A DNA stretch of 64,000 bases from Haematococcus lacustris (GCA_030144725.1 JASKMD010000022.1:1382368-1446367), one strand, 5' to 3'; numbered from the stretch's first letter, positions 31,801 through 42,465 are shown. Notes: generated by a model not told the origin, from the sequence alone. Translations and numbers: made by a program.

Positions 31801-32927
31801 GGGGGTGGGGCAGTGCTGGGAGGGGGTGGGGCAGGGCTGGGCAGGGAGGGGAGGGGCGACGCAAGGCTGGGATGGGGTGGGGCAGGGCTGGGATGGGGTG
31901 GGGCAGTGCTGGGAGGGGGTGGGGCAGGGTTAAGCAAGGAGGGAAGGGGCGACGCAAGGCTGGGAGGGGGTCGGGCAGGGCTGAGCTGCTGCGGCGAGGG
32001 GCAACGTAAGGCTGGGCTGGGGTGGGGCAGGGCTGGGGTGGGGCAGGGCTGAAAAGGGGCGGGGCAGGGCTGGGCAGGGAGGGAAGGGGCAACGCAAGGC
32101 TGGGATGGGGTGGGGCAGGGCTGGGAGGGGGTGTGGCAGGGTTAAGCAGGGAGGGAAGGGGCGACGCAAGGCTGGGAGGGGGTCGGGCAGGGCTGGGCTG
32201 CGGCGGCAAGGGGCAATGTAAGGCTGGGCTGGGGTGGGGCAGGGCTGGGCTGGGGTGGGGCAGGGCTGGGCAGGGAGGGAAGGGGCAGGGCTGGGAGGGG
32301 GTGGGGCAGGGCTGGGAGGGGGTGGGGCAGGGCTGGGCTGCGGCAGCGAGGGGTGGGGCTGGGCGGCGGGTGGCCAGTCTTGCCGTTCTCAGTCGTTGGG
32401 GTCCCCTTGAGCTGTTATTGTGGATGGCCTGCATGTATAGGCACACAACAACAGAGTCATGGCAAGGGTAATGCAAGGGGCGAATTGTTAGTGCTGCCCC
32501 TAATGTGCTGGTGGCTAGATATTACCCTAACCATCTCACCTGTAGCTCGCCTGGCCCGCGCCTAGCTCAGCTCCTCTCGTGTTTTCATGCTGTCCTTCAG
32601 CTGTGCGTTGTCCTCGCTTGCCTCGCGGGGTCATAACTCCTGCGTGTACGGGAGTGGGTCGGCTGGTGTTAAGGGACGGCTTGTGGTCGGCATCGCTGCG
32701 GCCGTACATCAACGATTGCAGTAACCGCCCCCAGGAACCACCTCTGGGCAGTCAAGGTTGCGCGTCAAAGCATGCGGAGAAGCCCAGCAAGCTGTAGTGT
32801 GGGTTGCTAGTCGCTCGTGCTTGTCGAGTGGCGCGGTTGGGCAATTTAAAACTTCCCCCATCTACAGCCAACAAACTTCCCCCGTACAGGGGGAACTTTT
32901 ACCGGGAGACTTGATTGCCGGATTTGT
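28816..32927. repeat. 4.1-kb fold-back element: long inverted repeat with 560-bp spacer
   Basis: The left arm (28816 to about 30720) and right arm (about 31280 to 32927) are reverse complements, centred near 30871 at the outer part. Outer ends read CAATCAAGTCTCCCGGTAAA on both strands. Next come a unique segment (28930-29400 against 32345-32820, nearly identical), a CCCTGCCCCACCCCAGCCCA minisatellite, a (CCCTG)n run (about 30160-30275) and CAG-rich sequence. The arms differ in minisatellite copy number, by about 170 bp near the (CCCTG)n run. The 560-bp spacer (30720-31280) has no recognisable gene. The size and structure fit a fold-back transposon. No target duplication was found by eye. Confidence 0.85.
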
Positions 32928-33440
32928 GCCCCAACCGTAACCAGAGTGTCCGGATCTGTGAGACTCAGGCGTTCCCAACTATCTGAAAACCACCCCCCTG
33001 TGACAAGAAGCCCTTATCTCCGCAGCCACTCGGTCAAAAATAATGGTAAACACTGCTTTGAATAGAGGAGGCTCATAGCTACGAGATGGCAGACGCAGCA
33101 AAATCTATCTCGCTCTCAGCGGTGCTCAGGGCCTGCCCAAAGATCGACATTTGGATTCATGCGATTTCGCCCCATGCGAGGCGCGCCGCACTAGTAGGGA
33201 GCGCAATCTAGCCTAGATCTAGCCTAGATCTAGGCTAGTCAAATCTAGGCTAGATCTAGGCTAGATTGACTAGACTAGACGGGTTTTTTCAAATGGAATG
33301 ATTTTCACTCCGCCCGCAGGTAGGCTAGACGTCTAACTGCCCGCCTGCAAGGCACTATGGAGACGTCTAACTGCCCGCCTGCAAGGCACTATGTAACTAT
33401 GTGTTTGCGAGGTCAGAACGCGAGGTTGGCTGAGGCATAA
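32928..33440. other. Intergenic with a 25-bp-arm hairpin and a tandem duplication
   Basis: No gene is recognised. At 33205-33229 and 33243-33267 two 25-bp arms built from (A)TCTAGCCTAG units are perfect reverse complements with a 13-nt spacer. A 32-bp unit starting GACGTCTAACTGCCCGCCTG is duplicated in tandem at about 33327-33392. Confidence 0.75.
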
Positions 33441-33445
33441 GTGTG

Positions 33446-33775
33446 TCATCGACAGCGCTGGTCTGGGTTCCAGCACGCAGTTATGCGCTCGAAGAGCATG
33501 TCACTGGACGTGCCACCAGCTATAGCGTGCTGGTCAGAGCGGGGCCGCTTGTTGCACTGGTGCTTCCTTGAGTCACTCAAGTTGCCACAGGAGAGGGCCA
33601 TTTTGCAGTCATTACAGACCGCCTTGATTTTGCCCCCAACAACCTCGATGCTGTATTTTTGCGCATACACGCTGCTGGCGTGCGCCTGGCTGATTTCCTC
33701 CAACGTCAGAAGTTTCTTGTTGTATCGCGCGGTGAGCTCGGGAGGCTGAGGCGGGAGAGGGCCCCCAGGCTCCAT
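33446..33775 (-). CDS. BED-type zinc-finger-like ORF, probable transposase fragment
   Basis: A 109-residue frame starts MEPGGPLPPQPPELTAR and contains VCNDCKMALSCGNLSDSRKH followed by QC. This is a Cys-x2-Cys ... His-x-Cys arrangement with the spacing of BED-type fingers, which bind DNA at the N terminus of hAT transposases. No catalytic region follows before the stop at 33446. It is best read as the 5' exon of a transposase gene or a relic. It lies just outside the 3' end of the large LINE. Confidence 0.4.
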   Translation of the reverse strand: MEPGGPLPPQPPELTARYNKKLLTLEEISQAHASSVYAQKYSIEVVGGKIKAVCNDCKMALSCGNLSDSRKHQCNKRPRSDQHAIAGGTSSDMLFERITACWNPDQRCR

Positions 33776-34028
33776 TTGCGATTCAGGCGCTGCTGGGCAT
33801 GTCCGGGCATGTCCGGGAAACCAACTTTAACCGCCAACCCAGCAAGGCCAGCAAATCGATCTGAGCTGCGCCATAACGTCCATACAGGTGCCTGAAGCAG
33901 GTGCGCTAGTCAAATGCACAAGAAGAAGAAGAAGACTACGCCGGTATTCACTGGCGTGCATTAAGGGAGGAGCAACCGCCTGGGGCGCGGCCTGCTCCCA
34001 CCATCAAGCTCGAGAAGTAACCGACCCC

Positions 34029-34195
34029 CTAACCCCCCCCCTTTCTAATAGCTCTTAGTCTATAGCTTGTTTTGGCAATGGTGTGGGCTGCTTCTACCGC
34101 ATGTCTAGTGAGCTTGTTTAGTAGCTTGGTGGCGTTGGTTTGAGTGATCCCCAGGGCGATGAGGTGTTGACGTGTGTGTGTTTCATAGGTAATAC
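34029..34195 (-). CDS. LINE C-terminal tail, separated from the RLE domain by a hAT insertion
   Basis: The frame reads GITYETHTRQHLIALGITQT and ends RLRAIRK plus a Gly run at the stop. Removing the hAT element and one copy of its 8-bp target duplication joins RPILLGIG to GITYETHTRQ in frame, so this is the end of the restriction-like endonuclease domain. The function of the terminal helix-rich tail is unknown. Confidence 0.85.
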
Positions 34196-34203
34196 CACCT
34201 ATA

Positions 34204-36077
34204 CAGGGCTGTGAAGACGACAAGACGAAAAGACGAGACCGTAGACGAACAGACGAAAGACGGATGTCTTTTCGTCTGCAGACGACAACCGAACCGTCTG
34301 CTCCTTTTCTCGGCTGCATGCGACCAACACTTGGCATTTGCTGAGCTCCTTCTATTCTTCCTATTTATATCTTTGTAAACTGGCAGCTGCTTTCACGATG
34401 CTACGAAGGCTATCCTCCAGTTCACATCTGATGCATGAGGTCAGATCTAGCCTAATATTGACAACCCAGAGCTCGAGCAAATCTTGGCTCCATGGCGGTA
34501 TCTAAACAATAGCACGTGTCCCGTACCGTCTCCACCTGAGATTGGTGACAGCAACAATTCATGGTCATGTGTGTAAGTCTCCATGCAGAGCTGCCATAAT
34601 ACAATATGCAACAAACAAATGCTTCAAGGATGGTGCAAGACACATGGTACAAGACACATGGTTATACAACGTGCGCTTACCTGGGTGCTTCCGCGGGCAT
34701 TATGCTTCCGCGGGCATGTGTTGCATCCACTGCCCAAACTGCTGCCACTCAGCCTCTGGCTGTGGATCAGGTCTGCGCTCCAGGACCCTCTTGTTGAAGT
34801 AGATGAACGCGAGGAGCCACATCAGCAAGCTTGACCGTACATCTTGTAGCGTGGGTCCAAAAATGGCTGCCAAGTACAGCACCTGGCTGTCACCATACCG
34901 CCAGCGCGTTTTGTGAAAGGGGATGAGCCTCCGCTAAGCCAAGCTTGGCGGTGTTCCTGCTCCTGCAGCTCTTACTGCCGCCTCAGCCAAGACAAGGCAC
35001 TGAGGTTCATGCGAGGTGCGGCTGCACGGAGAAGAGGGAGGGGTCTGCAAACTGGGAGGGGGTGGTTGGCTGCTTGGCTGCCACCAAACACGCGTGCAGA
35101 GAAGGTAACTGCCCATGCGCCACCAATGCAGCCGGGTCTTGATTGCTCACTGCGGCCCCCCCATGTCACGAGCGGCATCGACATGCGCTTTGATGCGGGC
35201 CAGGGCCACCAGGTCTGCACAATGCAAGGGTTGACATGATAGACATGACATGATAGAGATAGAGGGTGGTATTAGTACATGATAGACATGACATGACATG
35301 TGGTTTTAGTTGAGGGGGTATAGCAGTAGTGAATGAGTGAGGAAGTGATGAAGCATCAATTGTGCATGTATAACACGACACAAAGTCCCAACTGCCTGCT
35401 GTTACGCACCAGATTGTGCTTTGTGATGACCAGCTCGCTAGCATGTGGCCGGTCATCTGCAGCATCATCAGGTCAAGAATATCATGTAAGCAGGCCTACA
35501 AGACGAGCACAACCAAAATGCAACAAACAAGAAGACAAAAGCCATCAAGTGGATACAATACAAGTATTAGTGCACAAGAAGACAACACCCACCGAATAGC
35601 GAGATGGCACAAACGATGGGTTCAAGGCCGCCATGAAGGCCACCACGAACGCTGGCGACTCCACCACGCTAATTGAGCCGGGCAGTGTAGGCACTGCCGC
35701 TTGCCGTCAGTTATGGGGCCGAACTGACTGTGGATGAACGGTCTCTTAGAGCTCGATGCAGAGTTCAATGCGGACGATGGGCGCATGCCACCCAAAATTT
35801 GTTTCACTTGTGCAGCAGTGGGCATTGAAGGCTGCTGCATCGTCGACTGCATCCGCCTGCGCGCATTTGATGTGCCTGGCGGATCCATCGCATTGCTTGC
35901 ACAACGCTCAGAGCCAAGGGCCGCAAGCGGTCACAGGGGCGGGCACTAGTCACACATTGACAGACGAAAGACAGAAAGACAGATTGACAGACGAAAGACG
36001 GGTAATTGAGACGAAAAGACGACGTAGACGGCAGACGTCGTCTTTTCGTCTGCAGACGACGTCTTGTCACAGCCCTG
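34204..36077 (-). mobile_element. hAT transposon, 1874 bp, with perfect 8-bp target duplication
   Basis: The ends are CAGGGCTGTGA...TCACAGCCCTG, the CAGGG-type hAT terminus. The 8-bp duplication CACCTATA flanks it at 34196-34203 and 36078-36085. Subterminal AGACGAAAAGACG/GACGAAAGACG motifs cluster inside both ends (34214-34310 and 35960-36066), as hAT transposase-binding motifs do. Inside, the minus strand holds a BED-like start and a segment LYLAAIFGPTLQD (near 34870) like the conserved hAT 'LAAIFDPRYK' region. No complete transposase is readable, so the copy is probably non-autonomous. Confidence 0.9.
35622..35888 (-). pseudogene. hAT transposase fragment, BED finger region
   Basis: The frame starts MDPPGTSNARRRMQSTMQQP and includes FIHSQFGPITDGKRQCLHCP, which fits the first half of a BED zinc finger (aromatic residue, then Cys-x2-Cys). 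The His/Cys half is not readable because a stop or intron follows. The remainder of the transposase is represented only by fragments such as YFNKRVLERRPDPQPEAEWQ near 34780. Confidence 0.45.
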
Positions 36078-36582
36078 CACCTATACCCAGTAGGATTGGT
36101 CTGATCTCAACCATGTGGCCTATTTTGCGCATGGTGTGTGCCAATTTCTTATGTTGATTCAGGGCCTTGTCCAGTTGCTCCATCCACCTCGAGTCTGCAC
36201 AGTATTTGATTTCTACGATGGTGATCCTTTTAATGGCTTTGTCTCGTTTGCCCGTCATCTTTTGTGGCGCCACCATGAGTATGTCTGGTCTGGTAGTGTT
36301 TTTGGTCGCTGTTGGTTTCAAGCCGAGTGCCCGTAGTGTGGTGTGTAGTGTGTCGTTAGGGAGGTCAAGGTTTTCTCTTGCGCCCTTCTCCCAGCTGCCG
36401 GTGTCCGCAAACCGGATGCACCCGCCCAGGGTTCCTTTGCTGATGGCTTTGGCGATGAGGCGGCCAGCACCGTTATGTCTTTCTTGCACGAGCGGCAGGG
36501 TCTCGCTGCAGCCCGAGAGGAGGTGTGTGGCACTGTCGGCCTCCCACAGAGCGGGCAGCGGTCGTCTGTCGCCTGCTTCCAA
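36067..36582 (-). CDS. LINE restriction-like endonuclease (RLE) domain
   Basis: After the zinc motif start CPLCGR (in the adjacent frame, just upstream) this frame gives DSATHLLSGC, completing a CCHC-type finger. The nuclease core follows: TRPDILMVAPQK (the PD) and ITIVEIKYCADSRWMEQLDK (the E-x-K), the PD-(D/E)xK arrangement of R2-type endonucleases. It would nick the target for primed reverse transcription. A 1-nt shift near 36540 separates it from the RNase H frame. The C terminus is cut by the hAT element: the final AGL residues before the stop are hAT sequence. Confidence 0.8.
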   Translation of the reverse strand: MEAGDRRPLPALWEADSATHLLSGCSETLPLVQERHNGAGRLIAKAISKGTLGGCIRFADTGSWEKGARENLDLPNDTLHTTLRALGLKPTATKNTTRPDILMVAPQKMTGKRDKAIKRITIVEIKYCADSRWMEQLDKALNQHKKLAHTMRKIGHMVEIRPILLGIGAGL

Positions 36583-38375
36583 CGCATGGCCAGCTTTTGG
36601 TTATAGAGCCCTCCAGTACGGTAGAGTAGGGCGGTCCTTTGCGCGGGGATGGAGATGGTCGCATCGGTCATCACTCTTTCGCCCGCTCCTTTGGCCGCGG
36701 CTTTGGTGATATCTTGGGTCATCTGGTAGTAGATGCTGTCTTGGTTGGCGAGACCTAACTTGTGCTTGCTGTGCATGTGTGCGCGCACGCTTTGTCGGCA
36801 GTCCGGCAGCGGGGCGAGGGTTTCGCTATCGGTCCCGTGGTTGAGCCAGATGCCCCTCTCTTTAGGTGTGGTCGGGTGGTACCCTGGAGTGTTTGCCTGC
36901 TCCGGGTGTAGCGCTGCGTGTTTAGCAAGGGCATCTGCGCCTTCGTTGCCGATGATGCCCGAGTGTGCCCGAACTTTGTAGAACTGGATCGTGTCGGGGC
37001 TGTCGATGATGAGGGTGGCGATGTCCGTCAGGATGTCGTTGTGTCTATGATTGATAAGGGACATCGGGTTAGCGAGAGCTCGACGGATCTGGTAGAGAGA
37101 GCAAAGGCTGTCGGTGGCGATGCGTCTGGCCCCCGCTTCGAGTGCCGCGTGTATCGCTGTGAGTTCTGCCTTGTTGATGGTGTTGTTTTCTAGGTCGTTC
37201 ATCGCAATGGTAAGAAGGGCATTGCTTTCCGGGATATAGACCCCCGCCCCGACGCGCGCCGGGTCTGGCTCGGATGTCTTGATGCAGCTACCGTCAGTGT
37301 ACGCTACTGTGGTCCATTCGGTGATGGCCATCCGTGGTAGCGTGGTGGAGTGGTGTGTGAGTTGGTGTTGGCTGCGTGTGTGCCCCAGCGTGGGTAGAGT
37401 CCTGTCGAGCGGGAGGCGGAGGTGCTGTTTGTGGCCACTGGGGAGAGTGGCTGGCTGTTTTTGATTGTGGGGTCTGCGAAGGAGAGGGTGTGTCTCCCTG
37501 TCCGGGTGTAGGGCAGTGGCTGTGCTAGCCATCCACCCTTGTGGGTTGCCTTTCGTGGTGAGTAGTTGCCCTGCCTCATTCCATATGACGTAGACGAGGA
37601 GGGTGGCGTGTTTGCCATGTTTGGAGCAGTTGGTATTGGTGAGGGGTATGCTGGCCAGGTGCTGGCAGTACTCTGGGTACCGTCTCAAGGTGTCAATGTG
37701 CTTGGGGTACGAGATGCCCTTCTTACCAGGGATCAACATGATGGTGGCCATGGCCTCCTCCTGGTGTGCTGAGTGTATAGCATGGTTGACGCATTTCAAG
37801 GCCACCGCATCATCGGCTGGTACATTCCATGTGGATAGCCCAGTGTGACGTACAAGTAGGCAGTTGTGGTGTGCCCCAAAGGCCGTGTCATTGATGTCGG
37901 GGCTCCAGTAGGTAGTGGTTTCCGGTCTAACTGTGAGCGGATCAGCCCACCTTTGGACGGTACTTGGAAAGCTTCGTGTGGTGTGTAGGGTGGTGAGGGC
38001 TTTGTCTTGTGCCAGTCTCATGGGGTGGCGGCTGCTCTGTGTGTCCTGTCTCCTGAGGAGGGCCACCAGTTCTGTGGCCAGGTTGCGTGTGTGTGGTGTG
38101 TGTTGTAGCCAAGCGTGTAGGTGTTGGTGTTGTTGTTTGGTTATAAGGCCTATTGTGCGGCCCGACTCATCGTGAACCGTTACATGTTGCACTAGGTCGT
38201 GCTTGGGCATGATGGGCTCTCCCGTGCTGAGGTTCATCGCGGGGGTGGTCATGTGGGGGTGCAGTTGGAGGAAGGTTTCGCATTTGCCCGTCCCGACGAT
38301 GTCCGTCTGCGGGTTACGTGTGGAAGGTGGCCTTCGAGTGAAGGTTGGTGCACCGGGGTAGCCAGGTGTGCGGGT
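36540..38375 (-). CDS. LINE segment with RNase H domain and start of the RLE zinc motif
   Basis: The frame is open from just inside the MITE to the shift at about 36540. RNase H is at about 37310-36920, with the four acidic positions TDGSC, NKAEL, ATDSL and EGADALAK all present. RNase H removes the RNA strand after reverse transcription. The preceding 350 residues (MTRTPGYPGAPTFTRR onward) have no recognised domain. Downstream, DDRCPLCGRP begins the CCHC motif before the frame breaks. The start codon is not meaningful because the MITE interrupts the original frame. Confidence 0.8.
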
Positions 38376-38720
38376 CACTCCTAGACTTTAGTCCCTGCGT
38401 TTGTCCCTGCGTTTTGCCGACCTTGTCCGATTGGGCTGAAATTTTGATAGATAGTAGTTTGCAGAAAATAAAACATATTTTTCAGAAAAAATATTTTGAA
38501 AAAATCAAAGGCGGCTGCGCTGTGGCCCTGGGGCGTAGGTGCAGGGATAAGTGCAGGGATAGGTTGCGGGCTACAGCGCAACAGCTTTTGGATTTTTCCA
38601 AATATTTTTCTTGAAAAATGTGTTTTATTTTCTGAAAACTGCCATCTATCAAATTTTCAGCCCGATCGGACAAGGTCGGTAGAACGCAGGGACAAACGCA
38701 GGGACTAAGTTGTAGGAGTG
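38376..38720. mobile_element. 345-bp MITE with imperfect terminal inverted repeats
   Basis: Terminal repeats of about 70 bp start CACTCCTA and include TAGTCCCTGCGTTTGTCCCT on both ends, plus CCGACCTTGTCCGAT and GATAGAT further in. A GT dinucleotide flanks both ends (38374-38375, 38721-38722). The interior is A/T-rich with AAAATAAAACA-type runs and no coding. Removing it joins the two LINE reading frames at ACTGCCGGAC|CCGCAC. The CACT ends and 2-bp duplication suggest a CACTA/EnSpm-type parent, tentatively. Confidence 0.8.
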
Positions 38721-40945
38721 GTCCGGCAGTCCCTGCCGGGTGTGTGTTGGTAGCTGTGTGTCAGGCCGCGCGTATCTAGCTTCTTGTATCCTCTTATTTT
38801 CCTCTTCATAGTCGCTGCGTCGCGCCAGGTAGTCCAGGTGTGCCGTGATGAGAGGTGCCGGTTCGAGGGTGGGGCGCCAGTGAACTCGTATAAGGTCCGA
38901 GTGCGCTGACAGACGCATAGTCGTTTTGAACTCGTTGCTGCCGAACTTGCATATTGGGCACAGCCAGTGGCCTGGTTCTTTGTGTCCCGACAGGAGGGCT
39001 TCCTCAAGGCAGGCTGGGTGGTAGGCCCTCTTGCAGTTGTGGCACATTGGGCTGTCTCCTCTTGGTAGCCAGCATAGCTCACATGTGCCTACGTCTGTAG
39101 CCTCTTCCCTGCTGATGGGTTCTATGTGTGTGGGTGTATAACCTTCTTCTGCACATAGTGGTAATGCCCATCTATCTATGATTGTGGGCTTCCAATGCAC
39201 CTTGTAGTAGCTTTCTTTGTTGATGCCGTCCCATTGCCATCCATCTATGCTGGTGATGGCCTCTTGGTGGCCGTACATGGCCCCTAGTATGCTGCCTAGG
39301 TCCTTGGGTTTACAGCGGCATGCTTTATCCACCTTCCAGCTGGAGAGCCCTGGAAGGTCAAGGCCAACTGTGTGCACTATATCCTTCGGGATAATCTGGA
39401 TCTGTCTGCCCTCAGTGTTCCGTTTCGTGCCCGCCTTGGGTCGGGCTGGTTCCGTTGGGGGCGATTGGATTTCCCTGTTCTCTCGCCTTAGCAGCTGGGA
39501 GCTACTATTGATGGTCTCCTGGGCTGCGGGTTGTGTTGCATGTTCTGTCACGTGCGTCGCTTCGGTCGGTGTGGGCTTCTTGGCAGTCACGTACGCCCTG
39601 ATATCAGCGTAGCGGTGTTTTGTGTCTTCCTCGACGTCGGTTGGTGCAAGCTCCGTCAGACCCGCGGCCCATGGTTTAATTAGTCTTTGCGCAGCGGGCC
39701 GGTCTAGGGTGGTGTCTCGTTTGGCTGCGATGTCTTTCGCTTCTGTTGTGGTTGGGCATCTGTCTTGGGTCGCCATGGTCGTTAGTCTGTTGAGGGCAAT
39801 ATAGTGCTTTTGTTGGACTTTGTTGTGGAAGCGCTCTTTAAGCATTTTTCCTGATATGATGTAGGTATGGCCAGCGATGGTGTGTTGTAGCTCTGTGGCA
39901 TGTCGGATGCCCAGGCTTTTGAGGCACGTCATGCAAGCACTAACTATGTCGAGTGGAAGGGGGCTGGTATTCTGTGTGATGAGTTGTCCAAGCAGTTTGG
40001 TTTCCTTAGGGTAGAGTTCTTGTCCTTCCTGGGTGGGAGTGAGCTGCGCCGTGGTGGCATGTAGGAGTTGTCTGGCTCGTAGGGTGTGTCGCAGCATAAT
40101 GAGCATGCGGTGTCCATGCTTGGCAGCTTGAGCGTAGAGCCAAGTGATCTGTTTGTGTAGTATGCATCTGGTTATGTGGGCATGTGTGGTGTCTGTGGAC
40201 TGGAGGCTGTGTAGGAGGGCTGTAGTGTTTCTGGTATGGTACTCTTTGGCGGTTGAGCTGATGCCAAGGCCGAGTTTGTCGATGTCCTCCCTGACAACGG
40301 CATTGGGTGTGCCTAGTGGGAGTCTGAGTTTTTTCTTAATACATTGATTAATTGCTCTGTCGTAGAGGTCTAGGTCTCCCGGTGTGCATGGGGCTACGCA
40401 GAAGCTATAGGCCAGACTGGGGATGATGGCTGTCTTGATGATGTGGATGGCTTGTCTGGCGCTGGCGAATGAGCGTCGTAGTCTTTCTAGCTTCTGTCTG
40501 AGTTGTGTCATCATGGCTATGTGTTGTGGTTTCCAGTTGAGCGTCATGGTAAGTAAGACGCCAAGGTAAGTGAAGGGGGAGGTCGGTTTGAGGTAGGTGA
40601 CATGTTTCCCTTGTAGCGTTACGGCTTGCAGTTCTCTACGGGCTTGCTTTTCCGCTTCTGCCATGGTGCTGCATCTGCCGGATTGGTGCGCTTTGTAGAG
40701 CGCCGCTGTGGCGAGGGTTTTGCTGTGGGATACGATTAGGTGGCCCCAATCCGAGTAGGCGGAGAGCTTATCTGCCTGACAGCGTAGGTTGCTGATCGAG
40801 TTGCATAGGATCGCGATGTCATCTGCGTAGTCGATGCTGCCGATTGTAAATCGCCCGGCGCTGTCGGTTGTGTCGGATGTAAATTTGTACCCCCTCGCTC
40901 CTACTTGGAGCCAGCGCAGTAAGGGTTCGATGTAGATGAGGACAG
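38721..40945 (-). CDS. LINE reverse transcriptase C-terminal part and PHD-like finger
   Basis: The frame picks up after the frameshift at about 40945 as LIYIEPLLRWLQVGARG, then the catalytic SIDYADDIAIL (about 40840-40810), FTYLGVLLTMTLNWKPQ and the thumb. A linker of about 400 residues follows. A zinc finger at 39093-38945 reads CELC ... CHNCKRAYHPACLEEA ... HWLCPICKFG, a C4-H-C3 PHD-type pattern, placed between RT and RNase H. PHD fingers bind histone tails, so a chromatin-targeting role is possible but unproven. The last residues before the MITE are QGLPDHS. A further 1-nt offset between this frame and the RNase H frame lies between the finger and the MITE. Confidence 0.8.
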
Positions 40946-42446
40946 GAAGGGTGAGAGTGAGTCGCCCTGGATGGTGCCCCGGTCTACAGGTACCGGGTTG
41001 GTGGGGCCGTAGGGAGTTCTGAAGCGCGTTGTAGCGCCCGTGTACAGGTCCTTCACCGCGTCTGTGGCGTCGGTGGGAAAGCCAAGGTCATGCATGATCC
41101 ATAGCAGTTTGTCTTGGCAGGTGGTGTTGAAGGCGCTAGTGAAGTCGACCAGTAGCGCATAGATGTCTACTTTGGCTAGCTTGGCGTCTTCAAGGGCCAT
41201 GACCAGCATTTGGAGTTGTTGTGTGGTGTCCCTATGGGAGCGGAAGCCTGCTTGGCAGTTACTTAACATCCCGTTAGCCTCAGCATACTCGTACAACGCC
41301 TTGGTTATGAGGCTGGTCCAGAGTTTGTAGATGGTATTGGCCAGCCCAACAGGTCTGTAGGCGTTGAGGTCCGTTTCTTGGCCCTTGTCCTTGTAGAGCA
41401 GGCAGGTGTCACTATTTTTCCATGGTGTGGGTGTGCAGCCAGTGGCCCACATGATGATGAACAATTGGTGTATGGTGTCCCTCATCTCCCATGGCAGCAT
41501 CTTGATGATCTCGTTTTCAATGCCGTCTGGGCCAGGCGCTTTGCCCCCTGATAGTCTGCTGATGCATTCTTGAAATCCTGCTTTGTCCATGATGGCTGTG
41601 TGCATCCAGTGTATATTTTGGCAGGCGTGCAACGTGAAGGGGTCCGCGGCTTTGGGGCGGGTCCAGGGGTAATTTCTGGTCTGTGTGTTTGTGTAGTGGC
41701 CTGTTTTGGTAGTTGGCGGCGTGAGCTTTTGTTTGTAGGCGGCGGTGATAATCCTGTTGAGGTCGGCCGGGGCGGTGCAGATGTTCTTGGTATCGGGGTC
41801 GGCTAGTGCCTGCAGTCCTTTGTGGTCGGTGCGAGAAGGGCGTAGTATGTATTTGTTGGCTTTTTTGGGTTGGGTGCTGATGAGGTGTTGCATTCTGAGA
41901 CGCGCCTGTGCAATGGCAAGTGCGGAGTCGTCGTCATCTAGTTTGTGGATTTGGTCGCGGTAGGAGTTGGTCAGCTGGGCGAGCGCGGCTTGCACGTAAT
42001 TTTCGGTTGTACCGTCGCCCTGGCGCGCTTGCACCGCCTCCCTTAACTCCGCGTTGATCGTGTCTGTCTCTGGGAGTAGGTCGTCGATAGACGGGTGGGC
42101 GCTGTTTTGTTTGTATAACATTCTAGCCTTCCGGCTGAGTTCTCTGGTGGTTTTGAGCTTTTTCCCTAGTGCCTGTCTGATCTTGCACATGCTCCTGCGT
42201 TGATAATGCTGGCCTCCTCTGGTTAGTGTCTTAGTGTTGCATGTCTGCATGGCAGTTCCCCTGCAGGTTTCCAGGAGCGTTGTGAGCATGGCGGCTGCGG
42301 TGTCGACAGCTTCTCTAGCCGGGAGGCCTGCCACGAGTGTCAAGCGTTGTGGTTGTTGTGGGTTGGCCTTGTCTAGTGTGGTCAGGAAGTGGGTAGCGTC
42401 CGTGTACATGGGAGCTAGGTATGCTGTCAGTTGTGCATGCAGTTGT
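40901..42446 (-). CDS. LINE reverse transcriptase N-terminal part
   Basis: The frame begins PQLHAQLTAYLAPMYTDATH at the edge of the palindromic insertion and continues the linker that follows APE domains. RT motifs are SGGKAPGPDGIENEIIK, AYRPVGLANTIYKLW, NCQAGFRSHRDTTQQL, YALLVDFTSAFN (first catalytic Asp) and RGTIQGDSLSPFL. A 1-nt frameshift near 40945 then moves the YADD box into the next frame. The upstream partner, ending DREAYRLGVQQPSSGAPT, is 16 kb away across the insertion. Confidence 0.85.
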
Positions 42447-42465
42447 GGCACACAGGCAAATTAGT

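Noticed and set aside
30711..32009. 432-codon plus-strand frame across the fold-back spacer
   Set aside because: It only stays open because of CAG and GGGGCAGGGCT repeats in the right arm; the spacer part has no recognisable domain.
36167..42464. Many plus-strand frames (for example 36167-36709, 39217-39612)
   Set aside because: They are shadows opposite the LINE coding strand, whose domains are unambiguous.
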